A stretch of DNA of 64,000 nucleotides from NORP240 sp942492445 (lineage in GTDB: Bacteria > Pseudomonadota > Gammaproteobacteria > Pseudomonadales > Pseudohongiellaceae). Each line of letters opens with the position of its first letter. The stretch's first letter is position 1. A program made the translations under genes and the position numbers. Below are positions 18,077 to 26,915 of this stretch, piece after piece. The notes below the pieces were generated by a model that was not told where the DNA came from, searched no databases, and saw only the letters and a program-made list of their open reading frames with translations. The stretch covers positions 1-64,000 of the forward strand of contig CALOEW010000002.1 of NCBI GenBank assembly GCA_942492445.1. Direction: 5' to 3'.

Positions 18077-18988
18077 CTAGCGGGAAGAGGTGATTCGCAG
18101 CTCCTGGCCGACCTGCAGGGTATCGTCAGTCAGCTCATTTTCCGACATGATGCTCGCCACACTGGAACCGTAGCGATTGCCAATCCGCCACAGGGTGTCT
18201 CCTTTTCTCACCTTGTGAGTCACGAAACTCACTCTGGCCAGTTCCTTGGTGCCCGAGGTCACGGTTCCCGTATGCGCTGACGCGGGAATCTGTAGCTCCT
18301 GACCAACTCGAATCAGGTCTCCCCGAAGCCCGTTTTCGGACCGCAGGCGGGCCACGCTGACCCCGGTCAGTGCTGAAATCCCGGAAAGGGTATCACCGCG
18401 ACGGACCACGTACTGGCTGGTACCGCCAACCATGGAGGCGACATAATCGCCGTAACTCTCGACAAATACCGCGACGTGATAGTGGGGAGGACGCCGCTCG
18501 CGAGTGACATCGAGCACTCCCCTGGCTTCCAGACTCAACAGAGTCCGCTCCAGCCAGGACCGACATTGACGGGCCCTCGGCACACGCAGGTCAACAGCCA
18601 TGCCGGCTGGATGCACAGAGCGGGCCGCGGCGTTTGCAGGTTGCTGGTCAATGGGCCTTGACAGGCTCGTCACCGTCAGTTTTTCACCGCAGGCGGCGCG
18701 ATACTGGTTACTGAGGCGATCAACAAAAAGTTTTACACCGGGGCGGGCGTAGGGGAAGGAAACATTGTGCAATTCCATACTGCGGGTGGGGGTCACCGGC
18801 ACCAGCTGACCCCGATCGATGAGCCGGGACATGTGCTGGGCTGTCTGGACGAAGGCAAACCCGTAAGCGACCGCGAGGTTGTTCTGCCGATCGATGGAAG
18901 CCTGCGATCCTCGCAAGGACTGAGCCTGAGCGGATACTCCCGCTGCCAGGGCAGTTGTGATCATGACGCCAAGGGCAAGTTTTTTCAA
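18077..18988 (-). CDS. Exported LysM protein with an M15-like peptidase domain
   Basis: 303 residues with a signal peptide (1-22). About 25-185 is a DUF5715/M15-like domain: SVHPAGMAVDL gives the H-x6-D pair His126/Asp133, and PPHYHVAVF gives His169/171, as in D,D-carboxypeptidase-like zinc folds; Cys100 and Cys142 may pair. Two LysM domains follow (about 193-235, YVVRRGDTLSGISALTGV; 257-299, HKVRKGDTLWRIGNRYG) that bind peptidoglycan. It is likely a periplasmic cell-wall protein. The catalytic Glu expected in VanY-type enzymes is not obvious, so activity is uncertain. Confidence 0.8.
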   Translation of the reverse strand: MKKLALGVMITTALAAGVSAQAQSLRGSQASIDRQNNLAVAYGFAFVQTAQHMSRLIDRGQLVPVTPTRSMELHNVSFPYARPGVKLFVDRLSNQYRAACGEKLTVTSLSRPIDQQPANAAARSVHPAGMAVDLRVPRARQCRSWLERTLLSLEARGVLDVTRERRPPHYHVAVFVESYGDYVASMVGGTSQYVVRRGDTLSGISALTGVSVARLRSENGLRGDLIRVGQELQIPASAHTGTVTSGTKELARVSFVTHKVRKGDTLWRIGNRYGSSVASIMSENELTDDTLQVGQELRITSSR

Positions 18989-19313
18989 ACCGTGTTTCCT
19001 TCTTGTCTCGCTTGATCCCGGAACAGATTCCCATCAAACCGGAGATTGGCGAAATTTCCCGGTGGCTGAAACAGGGGTAACGTTACCGGATTTGTTGAGA
19101 TTGTCCAGTACCTTGCTGAATCTAATAACAAATTTTCTTATATTTTATTGATTGTGTCATACTTTTTGGAAAAAACTTTAATTCCATCGGGTTTTTAGTC
19201 GTTTTGTGACATCGAGCAGGCTATTGGCTTCGGTTCTGCCGGGCCGGTTTCCCGATTGTGGGAAGGATTTTTGGTGCGCCACGCTGCAAATCCTCAGGGT
19301 GAATGTATTGCAA
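18989..19313. other. Intergenic region, no gene seen
   Basis: 325 bases, AT-rich at 19115-19205. It holds the promoter side of the LysM gene (minus strand) and the downstream side of the CapA-like gene. No clear terminator or RNA was recognised. Confidence 0.4.
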
Positions 19314-20411
19314 CTACCAGCTGAGTTTCAGGTCACCTCTTCCGGAAGGCCGGAACCGGGTCCTGAATCCGGTGCTTTGCCGTGCCAGTTTCCGTCGTAG
19401 CCAGTCTGCGTCGGTCCGGCTGGCTCGATGCAGACTGAACTTGCGCATCTGCAGGGGCACGAGGGAACAATGCAGCAGCCGGCCATCCGCACTCAGGGTT
19501 GGAAAGTACATCAGGCACAGGTCATTGCGATATTTTCTGTAGCGGCTGATGCCCTCATAGTCATTGATAAAATCGCCGCAGCCGTAGAGGATGAGTCTGC
19601 CCCGGTAAATTTCCAGTCCCAGTGGATGGTGGGAGGAGTGGCCATGCACCAGATCAACGGATTCGCTGTCGATGAGTGCGCGGGCAAAATTCCTGTGTAA
19701 CCGGGGAATCCGCTTCACCCAGTTGGGACCCCAATGGATGGAGAACACGACGATGTCACCGGGACGCCTGAACTGGTTGATGCGGCTGACCACCCGGGTC
19801 ACGGTTGCGGAGGACAGATCGTCCAGGAACCAGATGCCGGACCGTTCCCGGGTTGCTCCCCAGTCGGGGGGAATACCGCTGGACTCGACGCCTGCGGACA
19901 GGACCAGAACACGTCTGCCGGCGACATTGATTACGGCGGGAGTGGAGGCCTGCTCCTGGTCCTCCCCGGCACCGGCAATCTGCATTCTGGGCCGTAATAC
20001 ACCCAGGGTGTCCAGCAGACCGGATCTGCCCCAGTCCAGGACATGGTTGTTGGCCAGCACGCAGCAGTCTATGCCGGCGGCTGTCAGGCAACCCAGATTC
20101 GCCGGGTTCATCCGGTAATTGACGAGCTTGTCCAGTCGGTCATCGCTGGTCGTAACCGCCGTTTCCAGGTTGATGATGCGCAGATCCGGCATTCGATAGC
20201 GCCATTCCTCCATAGCGTCTCCCCAGACGTACGCATTGCTCACCGGCCTGGCAATCGGTCCATTCAGAGATTCGGCCAGGTCAAGGTAAAACGTGGCGGA
20301 TTTCGCCGTTGGTTCGAAAAGAGCCGGGTTGCCCGGGTGCGACAAAATCTGATCAACCGCCCTTCCGGTCATCACATCGCCACCAAGGAACAGGCTGATA
20401 CTGTCGTTCAT
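19314..20411 (-). CDS. CapA-like metallophosphatase-fold protein
   Basis: 365 residues of the CapA/PgsA poly-gamma-glutamate family, a calcineurin-like fold. Metal-site motifs are visible: FLGGDVMTGRAVD near the N-terminus, INLETAVT, VLANNHVLDWG, VFSIHWGPNW and LVHGHSSHHPLG, ending in YGCGDFINDYEG. No signal peptide or anchor is seen, unlike the classic membrane CapA, so a cytoplasmic phosphoesterase role is plausible. Its first base overlaps the last base of the PRPP synthetase gene, so it is the third gene of a tightly coupled operon with nucleotide enzymes. Confidence 0.82.
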   Translation of the reverse strand: MNDSISLFLGGDVMTGRAVDQILSHPGNPALFEPTAKSATFYLDLAESLNGPIARPVSNAYVWGDAMEEWRYRMPDLRIINLETAVTTSDDRLDKLVNYRMNPANLGCLTAAGIDCCVLANNHVLDWGRSGLLDTLGVLRPRMQIAGAGEDQEQASTPAVINVAGRRVLVLSAGVESSGIPPDWGATRERSGIWFLDDLSSATVTRVVSRINQFRRPGDIVVFSIHWGPNWVKRIPRLHRNFARALIDSESVDLVHGHSSHHPLGLEIYRGRLILYGCGDFINDYEGISRYRKYRNDLCLMYFPTLSADGRLLHCSLVPLQMRKFSLHRASRTDADWLRRKLARQSTGFRTRFRPSGRGDLKLSW

Positions 20412-21280
20412 TACACGAGTTTCTCGATGGCATCGCTCAGCAGGCCGGCAAGGGGAATCCGGTTACTGGTGTGTGTTATTGAATCGGTACTCCAGATCTG
20501 CTCGACTCCTGCCTGCCGCATGCGTTGTTCCGAACCGGGTGCAAACAGCGCATGGGTGACCAGAACGTCGACTTTTACTGCACCTGCCTGCAGACATTGT
20601 GCGGTTGCCATGGCGACTGTTTCGCCGCTACTCACAACGTCATCCACCAGCACCACGTATCGCCCTTTCAGCGCCATGTCCGGCAGCTGGATTGACACCT
20701 GGCGGTCACCGTGCCGCTTTTTGCTGGCTACGCCGTATTCGAGACCACAGGCGGATGCGATTCCCGCTACCCACTGCAGCGACTCGCCATCCGGTCCGAG
20801 CAATACCGGGTTGCCGAGTTGGCGCAGGAAGTCACTCATGGCAGGGCCGGCAGAAATGGCGATGCTGGTGTTAAGCGGAACCGCCTCCCGCAATGATTGA
20901 ATACGATGCAGGTGAGGGTCAACCGTCACCACATCGTCGAAAAGGCCAGCCAGAAAGTCACCGACAATTGTCTGACTCACAGCTTCGCCTGGATGGAATG
21001 CCGTGTCCTGGCGCATGTAACAAAGATACGGTGCGATCAGCGAAATTCGACTTGTTCCCGACTGCCTGGCAGTTCTGGCGGTAAACAACAATTCTACAAG
21101 CTTGTCGTTGGGACGATCGAGACTGCGGTATACCACCAGGTGTTCGGGCAGGGGGGATGGCAGGGTGACTCTGCTCTCACCATCAGGAAAATGGTGAATG
21201 GCAACTTCGCCGTAATGCATCGCCAGATTTGTGGCAAGGGCCTGCGCCTGTTTGCGGCAATCTTCGTAGCCCAGCAGCAT
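20411..21280 (-). CDS. prs: Ribose-phosphate pyrophosphokinase (short form)
   Basis: 289 residues. It would make PRPP from ribose 5-phosphate and ATP. The ATP-binding YMRQDTAFHPGEAVS, VDPHLHR for metal/ATP, and the PRPP loop VLVDDVVSSGET are all present. It is shorter than the usual bacterial enzyme of about 315 residues and closer in length to archaeal forms, so it is likely a second, specialised PRPP synthetase. It overlaps its upstream and downstream genes by one base each, implying translational coupling to the nucleoside phosphorylase homologue. Confidence 0.85.
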   Translation of the reverse strand: MLLGYEDCRKQAQALATNLAMHYGEVAIHHFPDGESRVTLPSPLPEHLVVYRSLDRPNDKLVELLFTARTARQSGTSRISLIAPYLCYMRQDTAFHPGEAVSQTIVGDFLAGLFDDVVTVDPHLHRIQSLREAVPLNTSIAISAGPAMSDFLRQLGNPVLLGPDGESLQWVAGIASACGLEYGVASKKRHGDRQVSIQLPDMALKGRYVVLVDDVVSSGETVAMATAQCLQAGAVKVDVLVTHALFAPGSEQRMRQAGVEQIWSTDSITHTSNRIPLAGLLSDAIEKLV

Positions 21281-22884
21281 CAGAATTCCACGAAGGGCCT
21301 GGAGAGGGACTCTTCACTGCCTATGCGAAAGCCGATGTCCTGATCACACAGTTGCCGTGCAAACTTGAAATCAGCGGGAAACTGAGCATAGACACGATAG
21401 AGACACTCACCTTTTGTCACCAGGTCACCCAGTTTTTTACATAATTCAACACCGGAACCCTGGTCCATGGGGGCGCCGGCAAAACGCGCGATATGAGCCA
21501 TTTGCAGGTTGTCGATGGCAACTACCATTCCGGATGTCGGGGCCGGCACCTCCAGCACCAGGTTGCCGAGCTGCCAGTCCGGCTTACGCTTCCCCTGGGC
21601 CTTGATCAGGGCGTTCATCTTGGCCAGTGCCCGACCGGAGTCGAGGATGTCACGGGCGATTGAATAACCCGACCCACCACGTACATCGGGGTCGAATTCC
21701 AGCACGCGGCCTGCCAGGCGCAGCGCTTTCTGACGTAGATCCTGCGGAGCTTCAGGGTCATTTTCAAGCACCGCCATCACGTCCCGTGCCTCCAGTTTGG
21801 GACCAATGCCTTTGCCAACCGGTTGTCGACCGTCGGTGATTACCACTTCCAGATGAAGCCCGAGGCGATCGGCGACGAATTCGAACAGCTTGCGCAGGCG
21901 TTGTGCGTCCGACATGCGCCGGATTTTCGCGGACGGGCCAACCGGAATGTCCACCAGCAGATGGGTTGCCCCCGCGGCCAGTTTCTTGGAAAGGATTGAG
22001 GCGACCATCTGGCCCTGGGAATCGATGCCCAGAGGTCGCTCCACCGAGATCATAATGTCGTCGGCAGGGGAAAGCCGTGCCGTTCCTCCCCAGGCCATGC
22101 AGCCCCGTTCCTTACGCACGATGTCGTGCAGTTTACCTATACTCAGATTTACCTCCGCCAGCACCTCCATGGTATCGGCGGTGCCGGCCGGTGATGTGAT
22201 GGCGCGGCTTGAAGTCTTGGGAATCAACATGCCATGTGCGGCGACTATGGGCACCACCAGCATTGAAGTTCTATTGCCAGGGATACCACCGATGCAGTGT
22301 TTGTCTGCCACCAGATCTTCGCTCCAGTCCAGTCGTTCTCCTGATGCCACCATGGCCTGGGTCAGGTAAAGAACCTCGTCACGGTCCAGTTCGGTGCGGC
22401 CGGTCGCGACCAGAAACGCCGCGATTTCCATTTTTGAGTATCGACTTTCGGTAATATCGTCGATGATATGTTTGAAGTCCTGTTGGTCGAGGCGGTCTCC
22501 GTCAATCTTGCGTCTTACCGCATTCATGGAGGCGGGCGGCTCCGCGTGTTCCACCGTCACCAGGTCGCCATCTCCCAGCCCGAGATTGTCAAAAGCCTGT
22601 TCTGAGAGAGCCAGCTGATCTGTCAGGACGATACGGTCGTCATCGACGACGTTTAACACTGCCAGGATACGCTGGCCATTGCCACAGACCCGGACCTTGG
22701 ACAGGGCCTGAAAACCCTCGGTCCGGTAGACTTCACAGTCCCGGTGCAGGTACACCACATTTTCGTGATAGGTGTCGATGGCCAGTCGGACCAGCTTCAA
22801 GGTTGGAGCATGAACAGACGGTGTGCTGGCAGTGCTGGATTTTTTCATTCGTCGTCTGTTCAAAGTGATCACCTGGCTCGTCAC
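21280..22884 (-). CDS. AMP/thymidine phosphorylase family protein
   Basis: 534 residues of the long archaeal-type branch of the thymidine phosphorylase family, whose characterised archaeal members are AMP phosphorylases giving ribose 1,5-bisphosphate. After an N-terminal domain (about 28-110) come [20 protein letters not shown] (phosphate site), [20 protein letters not shown], the [16 protein letters not shown] loop and [14 protein letters not shown]. The nominal start is GTG 22884; ATG 22848 is possible, and neither has a strong ribosome-binding site. First gene of the overlapping operon with prs and the capA-like gene. It could phosphorolyse AMP or pyrimidine nucleosides; the sequence alone does not decide. 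Confidence 0.8.
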   Translation of the reverse strand: MTSQVITLNRRRMKKSSTASTPSVHAPTLKLVRLAIDTYHENVVYLHRDCEVYRTEGFQALSKVRVCGNGQRILAVLNVVDDDRIVLTDQLALSEQAFDNLGLGDGDLVTVEHAEPPASMNAVRRKIDGDRLDQQDFKHIIDDITESRYSKMEIAAFLVATGRTELDRDEVLYLTQAMVASGERLDWSEDLVADKHCIGGIPGNRTSMLVVPIVAAHGMLIPKTSSRAITSPAGTADTMEVLAEVNLSIGKLHDIVRKERGCMAWGGTARLSPADDIMISVERPLGIDSQGQMVASILSKKLAAGATHLLVDIPVGPSAKIRRMSDAQRLRKLFEFVADRLGLHLEVVITDGRQPVGKGIGPKLEARDVMAVLENDPEAPQDLRQKALRLAGRVLEFDPDVRGGSGYSIARDILDSGRALAKMNALIKAQGKRKPDWQLGNLVLEVPAPTSGMVVAIDNLQMAHIARFAGAPMDQGSGVELCKKLGDLVTKGECLYRVYAQFPADFKFARQLCDQDIGFRIGSEESLSRPFVEF

Positions 22885-23196
22885 TGATCAGGGGCTATGT
22901 TCTTCCGCAATTCCTGATGCATTGCAACTGTAACAATTATCGGCAGTAACGGTGCGGGCCGCAATCGGGAGAGAGAACGGTGCTCGGTTCATGGATCCCG
23001 GATTGCGCGGTCTCGGGCAATAAAGAAACCGCTGATTCGTTATGGCAATGCGCCTCTTCAGTGAACTCGTCTGGAGGCCAGAGCAGTGACATAATGAATC
23101 TGAGGTTCCCTGATTAACGTCAGAACAGGAACCGCATCGCCCGGGGCACCTGTTAACCGGTCCCTGAAACGATTCCACAACAGGAGATATAAAAAG
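22885..23196. other. Divergent intergenic region with a dispersed repeat
   Basis: 312 bases between the phosphorylase gene (minus) and ridA (plus). It contains one copy of a dispersed motif at 23071-23123 (GGAGGCCAGAGCAGTGAC, then GAGGTTCCCTGATTAA); a related copy lies just after ridA. No gene is supported. Confidence 0.5.
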
Positions 23197-23643
23197 ATGA
23201 CCCAGTCTAGAATTCTGCTGGCGCTAGGTGTTTTAACACTGATGAGTTTGCCGAGTGTGGTTCAGGCCCAGCGTTCCTATGTCAATCCATCTCATGCATC
23301 CAGTAGTTCCGGATCTCCGTTCAGTGGCGCGGTTCTGGTGGGCGATACGCTCTATTTATCCGGAATGCTGGGCCTGGAGGGTGGGCAGGTGCCGGACGAT
23401 CCTGCCCGCGAGGCAAGAAATGTTTTAAGCGCGATTCGCGATACCCTGGAAGAGGCGGGCATGTCCATGGACGATCTGGTCTACGTGCAGATATTCTGTT
23501 CGGACCTGTCACAATACCAGACCTTCAACGCGGTCTATCGATCATTTTTTACCGCGGAGTTTCCTGCCAGGGCATTCATAGGTGCCGGTTCTCTCCTGTT
23601 CGATGCCCGTTTTGAAGTTCAGGGCATTGCGGTGAAGCGTTGA
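23197..23643 (+). CDS. Exported RidA-family protein
   Basis: 148 residues: a signal peptide (1-24, SLPSVVQA) followed by a full Rid/YjgF domain. FSGAVLVGDTLYLSG, EEAGMSMDDLVYVQIF, FTAEFPARAFIGAGSL and FEVQGIAV are the family blocks; the Arg in PAR holds the substrate carboxylate in RidA. RidA hydrolyses reactive enamine/imine products of PLP enzymes to ketoacids and ammonia. The start is clear (CAGGAGA upstream). A periplasmic version is less usual, and it lies beside two Tat-exported PLP enzymes on the opposite strand, a plausible functional partner set. Confidence 0.88.
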   Translation: MTQSRILLALGVLTLMSLPSVVQAQRSYVNPSHASSSSGSPFSGAVLVGDTLYLSGMLGLEGGQVPDDPAREARNVLSAIRDTLEEAGMSMDDLVYVQIFCSDLSQYQTFNAVYRSFFTAEFPARAFIGAGSLLFDARFEVQGIAVKR

Positions 23644-23742
23644 CTGCTTCGGTACTGCCCGCGGAACCCCGGAGCAGCAACTTAATGAATCAGGGGTTTC
23701 CTGGAAGTCAGGTGCGCCAGCCTCCCGATGATTGACAGACAG

Positions 23743-24891
23743 TCAGGCGAGAACCTTACGGAAAATCCCCAAGGCGGTCTGCATTTCATTCATGCTGCCC
23801 AATGAGATTCTGCAGTGGCTGTTCTGTAGCGGGGGGAAATCTCGCCCAACCAGTATTTTTTCCTTAAGGCAGGCTTCCCGGAACTCGCGAGCCGGAATGC
23901 CCAGATTGACAAAGATATGGTTGGTGTGAGAGTCCGGAACCTGAAAGCCCATGTCACGGAATGCTGCAATGGTGAAATCCCTGACCCGGGCGTTTTCCTG
24001 TGCCTCCCATTCGATGTGTGCCTTGTCCTCCAGGGCAGTCAATGCCGCGACGGCTCCAAGCATGTTGACGTCTCCCATGCCCCAGGCATTGCGGATGGCA
24101 TTCAGGGTCTGTTCCTGACCCAGGGCGTACCCGATGCGCATGCCGGCGAGCCCATGGGCCTTTGAAAAGGAACGGGTGATAAACACGTTTTCAAATTCCA
24201 GGGCCAGCGGCAGTGCTGTTTCCATGGCGCCAGGGCGGGCGTAATTTATGTAGGCCTCGTCGATGTGGATCATGGTGGCCGGGGATTCCCGTTGCATAAG
24301 GCGCACAAACTGCTCTATCGCCTGCGGGCCGTGCACGGTTCCGGTCGGGTTGTTGGGGTTGCACAGATAAATCAGGGCAGCCCCGCGGCCTGCTTCGGCC
24401 AGGGAGTTGAGATCTATCGCCAGTGAGCTGTCCAGGTCTACCAGTGTAATTGGTGCACCGATCTGACGGGCTGTCGATTCGCTGGTGGAGTAGGTGGGCA
24501 TGGGGGTGACGAATCGCTTCTGTCGAGAGCAGAAAGCGTGGACGGCACCCTGAAGCAGAGGGGTGGACCCGGTGGCCAGTTGGACGTTGGCGGTGTTCAG
24601 GTTGTAATAAGCTGCTATGCCTTCCCGAAGTTCGTTGACATGATCGGGTGAGTAGCCGCGGCCCATGCGTCTGCCCGTATGGGTGTGCACCGCTTCCAGG
24701 GTTTTAGGTCCGGGACCCCTGGCACTTTCGTTCTGATTCAGCTGAATAATGCCGCCGTCGTAGATTCCGGTTTCGTGTGCCTGCCTTGTCTGGGCCTGAG
24801 TGGAGCTGCCCAGAAACGTGCCCGACAACAGGCCGGCTGCTGCGGTGCCAAGTCCGACTGTCTTCACGAATCCTCGTCGGGTTGTTTTCAT
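23743..24891 (-). CDS. Tat-exported HisC-like PLP aminotransferase
   Basis: 382 residues from ATG 24891 (AGGAGAACCGAG upstream). A twin-arginine signal (TTRRGFVKTVGLGTAAAG, 3-20) precedes a fold-type I aminotransferase like histidinol-phosphate aminotransferase: NPNNPTG (178-184), DEAY (211-214) and the PLP lysine Lys244 in SFSKAHGLAGMRIGY. The substrate is unknown; the export signal rules out histidine synthesis as the obvious role. It lies 62 bp downstream of a second Tat-exported PLP enzyme, so an operon is likely. Tat export fits a protein folded with its cofactor in the cytoplasm. Confidence 0.85.
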   Translation of the reverse strand: MKTTRRGFVKTVGLGTAAAGLLSGTFLGSSTQAQTRQAHETGIYDGGIIQLNQNESARGPGPKTLEAVHTHTGRRMGRGYSPDHVNELREGIAAYYNLNTANVQLATGSTPLLQGAVHAFCSRQKRFVTPMPTYSTSESTARQIGAPITLVDLDSSLAIDLNSLAEAGRGAALIYLCNPNNPTGTVHGPQAIEQFVRLMQRESPATMIHIDEAYINYARPGAMETALPLALEFENVFITRSFSKAHGLAGMRIGYALGQEQTLNAIRNAWGMGDVNMLGAVAALTALEDKAHIEWEAQENARVRDFTIAAFRDMGFQVPDSHTNHIFVNLGIPAREFREACLKEKILVGRDFPPLQNSHCRISLGSMNEMQTALGIFRKVLA

Positions 24892-24953
24892 CTCGGTTCT
24901 CCTGATGCGTCTGTGCTGATGCTGTCTGAGTATTGAAAGAGCTCCCGGCCTAT

Positions 24954-26312
24954 TCACTGGACCTGTCGAAACGCATTGGCCATGGCCTGGAACGCCCCTT
25001 CCACGACGACTCGCGCGGACGCGACGTTGATGCGCATGTGTCCGGCTCCGCCTTCGCCGTAGCTGACCCCCGGGTTAAGCAGCACCCCGGAATGTTCCAC
25101 CAGCCAGTCCTGAAAATAGTGTTCCGGAGACCGGTAGCCATGTTCAGTGGCCATTTCCGCGGCATTGATTGCTGACATGACCCGGCTGAAATCCAGAAAG
25201 GTGAGAAAGGTGCCTTCCGCGCGTTTGTACCCGACCAGTGGCATACTGGTGGCGACGAATTCCTCCACCCACTCGTGGTTGGCATCAATATAGGGCAGGA
25301 CCTGGTCAAACCATTCACCACCTTCCCGATAGGCGGCTTCGTTAGCTACGACACCGAGAATATTGAGGTCGGCGCGGTGATTCTGGCGAATTCTGCCCAG
25401 CAAAGTAGGATTGGTGCTGTAGAAGTAGGCGTTCTTCATCCCTGCCAGATTGAACGTCTTACTGATGGCATTGAAGGAAACACTGTTGTTCACCACCTCC
25501 CTGTCAGGCAGACTGGCGAAAGGTGTGAACCTGTGTCCTGCACGGACAAAATCCGAGTGAATTTCGTCAGCGAGAACGACAATCCGGTGATCGAGACAGA
25601 GACGGCCTATGCGCAATAATTCTTCCATCGTCCAGACATTACCGGTGGGGTTCTGAGGATTGCAGACGATCATGGCGTTGACGTCCGGGGTCATCCTGGA
25701 TTCCAGGTCGTGCCAGTCAATCTCCCAACGCCCGTTGGCGTATGCCATCGGACTGTCCACTGTGCCAGCTCTTGTATGCCGGCACATTGAATAAAACCCT
25801 GAATAAATCGGGCTGACCAGGAGGACCTTGGTGCCGGCGGGAACGAATGTCCGTAATCCCGCGATCACGCCCGGGTATACACCATGGGATACGACGATGG
25901 AATCGGGATCCAGGTCGATCCCGTGGCGGGAGCCGTTCCAGTGGACGATGGCATCACGCAGGGAATCGGTGTCGCTCAAATAGCCCCAGCTCTGGTGCTG
26001 GCAGCGTTCGGCCAGTGCCTCTGCAATACAGGGAGGAGCCTGAAAGTCCATGGAGGCGATTCCCATGCCGTACCTGAAGCTGTCGCCGTATATTTTGGCC
26101 GGCGAATCCCAACGGGAGCAGTTGGACCCGGTCCTGATATAGGGAGTGTCGAGATCGTAGCGGCCGTCGGCAAGACGGCTGGGCGACGCTGGCGTGGCGC
26201 CCCGGGCCGGACCTGATGCCAGGCCGCCAGTGGCACCGGCCGCTCCTGCCAGTGCAGTCAGTCCGGCATTCCTGATGAAAGTGCGTCGGTTCAATCCAGC
26301 GAGTCGCGCCAT
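24954..26312 (-). CDS. Tat-exported MalY/PatB-like PLP enzyme
   Basis: 452 residues with a twin-arginine signal (LNRRTFIRNAGLTALAGAAG, 7-26). The body resembles MalY/PatB C-S lyases: the GIASMDFQAPPCIAEAL opening, NPQNPTG (219-225), ADEIHSDF (248-255) and the PLP lysine Lys285 in NAISKTFNLAGMKNAY. Such enzymes cleave cystathionine or cysteine S-conjugates by beta-elimination, releasing aminoacrylate, exactly the kind of product RidA removes. First gene of the pair with the HisC-like enzyme. Periplasmic beta-lyase or aminotransferase activity is inferred. Confidence 0.83.
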   Translation of the reverse strand: MARLAGLNRRTFIRNAGLTALAGAAGATGGLASGPARGATPASPSRLADGRYDLDTPYIRTGSNCSRWDSPAKIYGDSFRYGMGIASMDFQAPPCIAEALAERCQHQSWGYLSDTDSLRDAIVHWNGSRHGIDLDPDSIVVSHGVYPGVIAGLRTFVPAGTKVLLVSPIYSGFYSMCRHTRAGTVDSPMAYANGRWEIDWHDLESRMTPDVNAMIVCNPQNPTGNVWTMEELLRIGRLCLDHRIVVLADEIHSDFVRAGHRFTPFASLPDREVVNNSVSFNAISKTFNLAGMKNAYFYSTNPTLLGRIRQNHRADLNILGVVANEAAYREGGEWFDQVLPYIDANHEWVEEFVATSMPLVGYKRAEGTFLTFLDFSRVMSAINAAEMATEHGYRSPEHYFQDWLVEHSGVLLNPGVSYGEGGAGHMRINVASARVVVEGAFQAMANAFRQVQ

Positions 26313-26630
26313 AGCCGCCTCCGGTGGTTAATTGTTTACAGCACACTTTTTTTGCAGCATATACCCGATAGATTGGCAAGGCAAAGGCTGCTTGAGGAGC
26401 AATTCCAGAAACTGGATCGGGGCCCCTTGGCCGATTCCTTAAATTCTGGAGCCGCTTCACAGCATTTGCGGGGACTCCTGCCGATAATAATCTCAACACC
26501 GGGCACCGACCACTTCCATGACAGGGGGTTTGACGTCATGGCCCACGGGGATGGCGGGATTCAATCTCTGGAAGTGTGCCAGCGGGAACAGAAAGTGAAT
26601 ACGATAGTCTAAAACTGGAGAGGAAGATAA
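26313..26630. other. Divergent intergenic region, no gene seen
   Basis: 318 bases between the MalY-like gene and the small basic protein gene. I see no conserved element apart from the ribosome-binding site of the next gene. Confidence 0.4.
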
Positions 26631-26837
26631 ATGGCTGATAAGAGCCAGCTGGACAGCGAACGACGTATCGGCGAGTGCAGGATCGCCGAACGCCGGAGTG
26701 GGCAGCGTAGAAAGAATGAAACAACTGTCGCAGAAATGCAGGCCGCCGAACCCGGTTTCGTGGATCGGCGTAAGAATGAGCGCCGCAAGCGGGAGCGAAG
26801 GAAGGGCGGTCGACGCCATCGTGATCGTCGGCACTGA
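26631..26837 (+). CDS. Small highly charged protein, unknown
   Basis: 68 residues, about one third Arg or Lys, with repeated RRxxER patterns (SERRIGECRIAERRSGQRRK, VDRRKNERRKRERR). Nothing hydrophobic is seen and no family is recognised. It has a good ribosome-binding site (AGAGGAAG, five bases before ATG) and ends 78 bp before the IF2B-like gene. It might bind nucleic acid or polyanions. The Arg-rich coding may be chance, so existence is moderately supported. Confidence 0.45.
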   Translation: MADKSQLDSERRIGECRIAERRSGQRRKNETTVAEMQAAEPGFVDRRKNERRKRERRKGGRRHRDRRH

Positions 26838-26915
26838 TTCACTTTCTCTAACCATTACGCCGGGCGCGATCTCCAACGGTCCAGGTTGCGGGGCACTCAC
26901 TGACTTAATTGCTCA

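Noticed and set aside
19314..20411. Capsule or poly-gamma-glutamate synthesis locus
   Set aside because: Only a CapA-like protein without membrane anchor is present; no ligase or export genes nearby.
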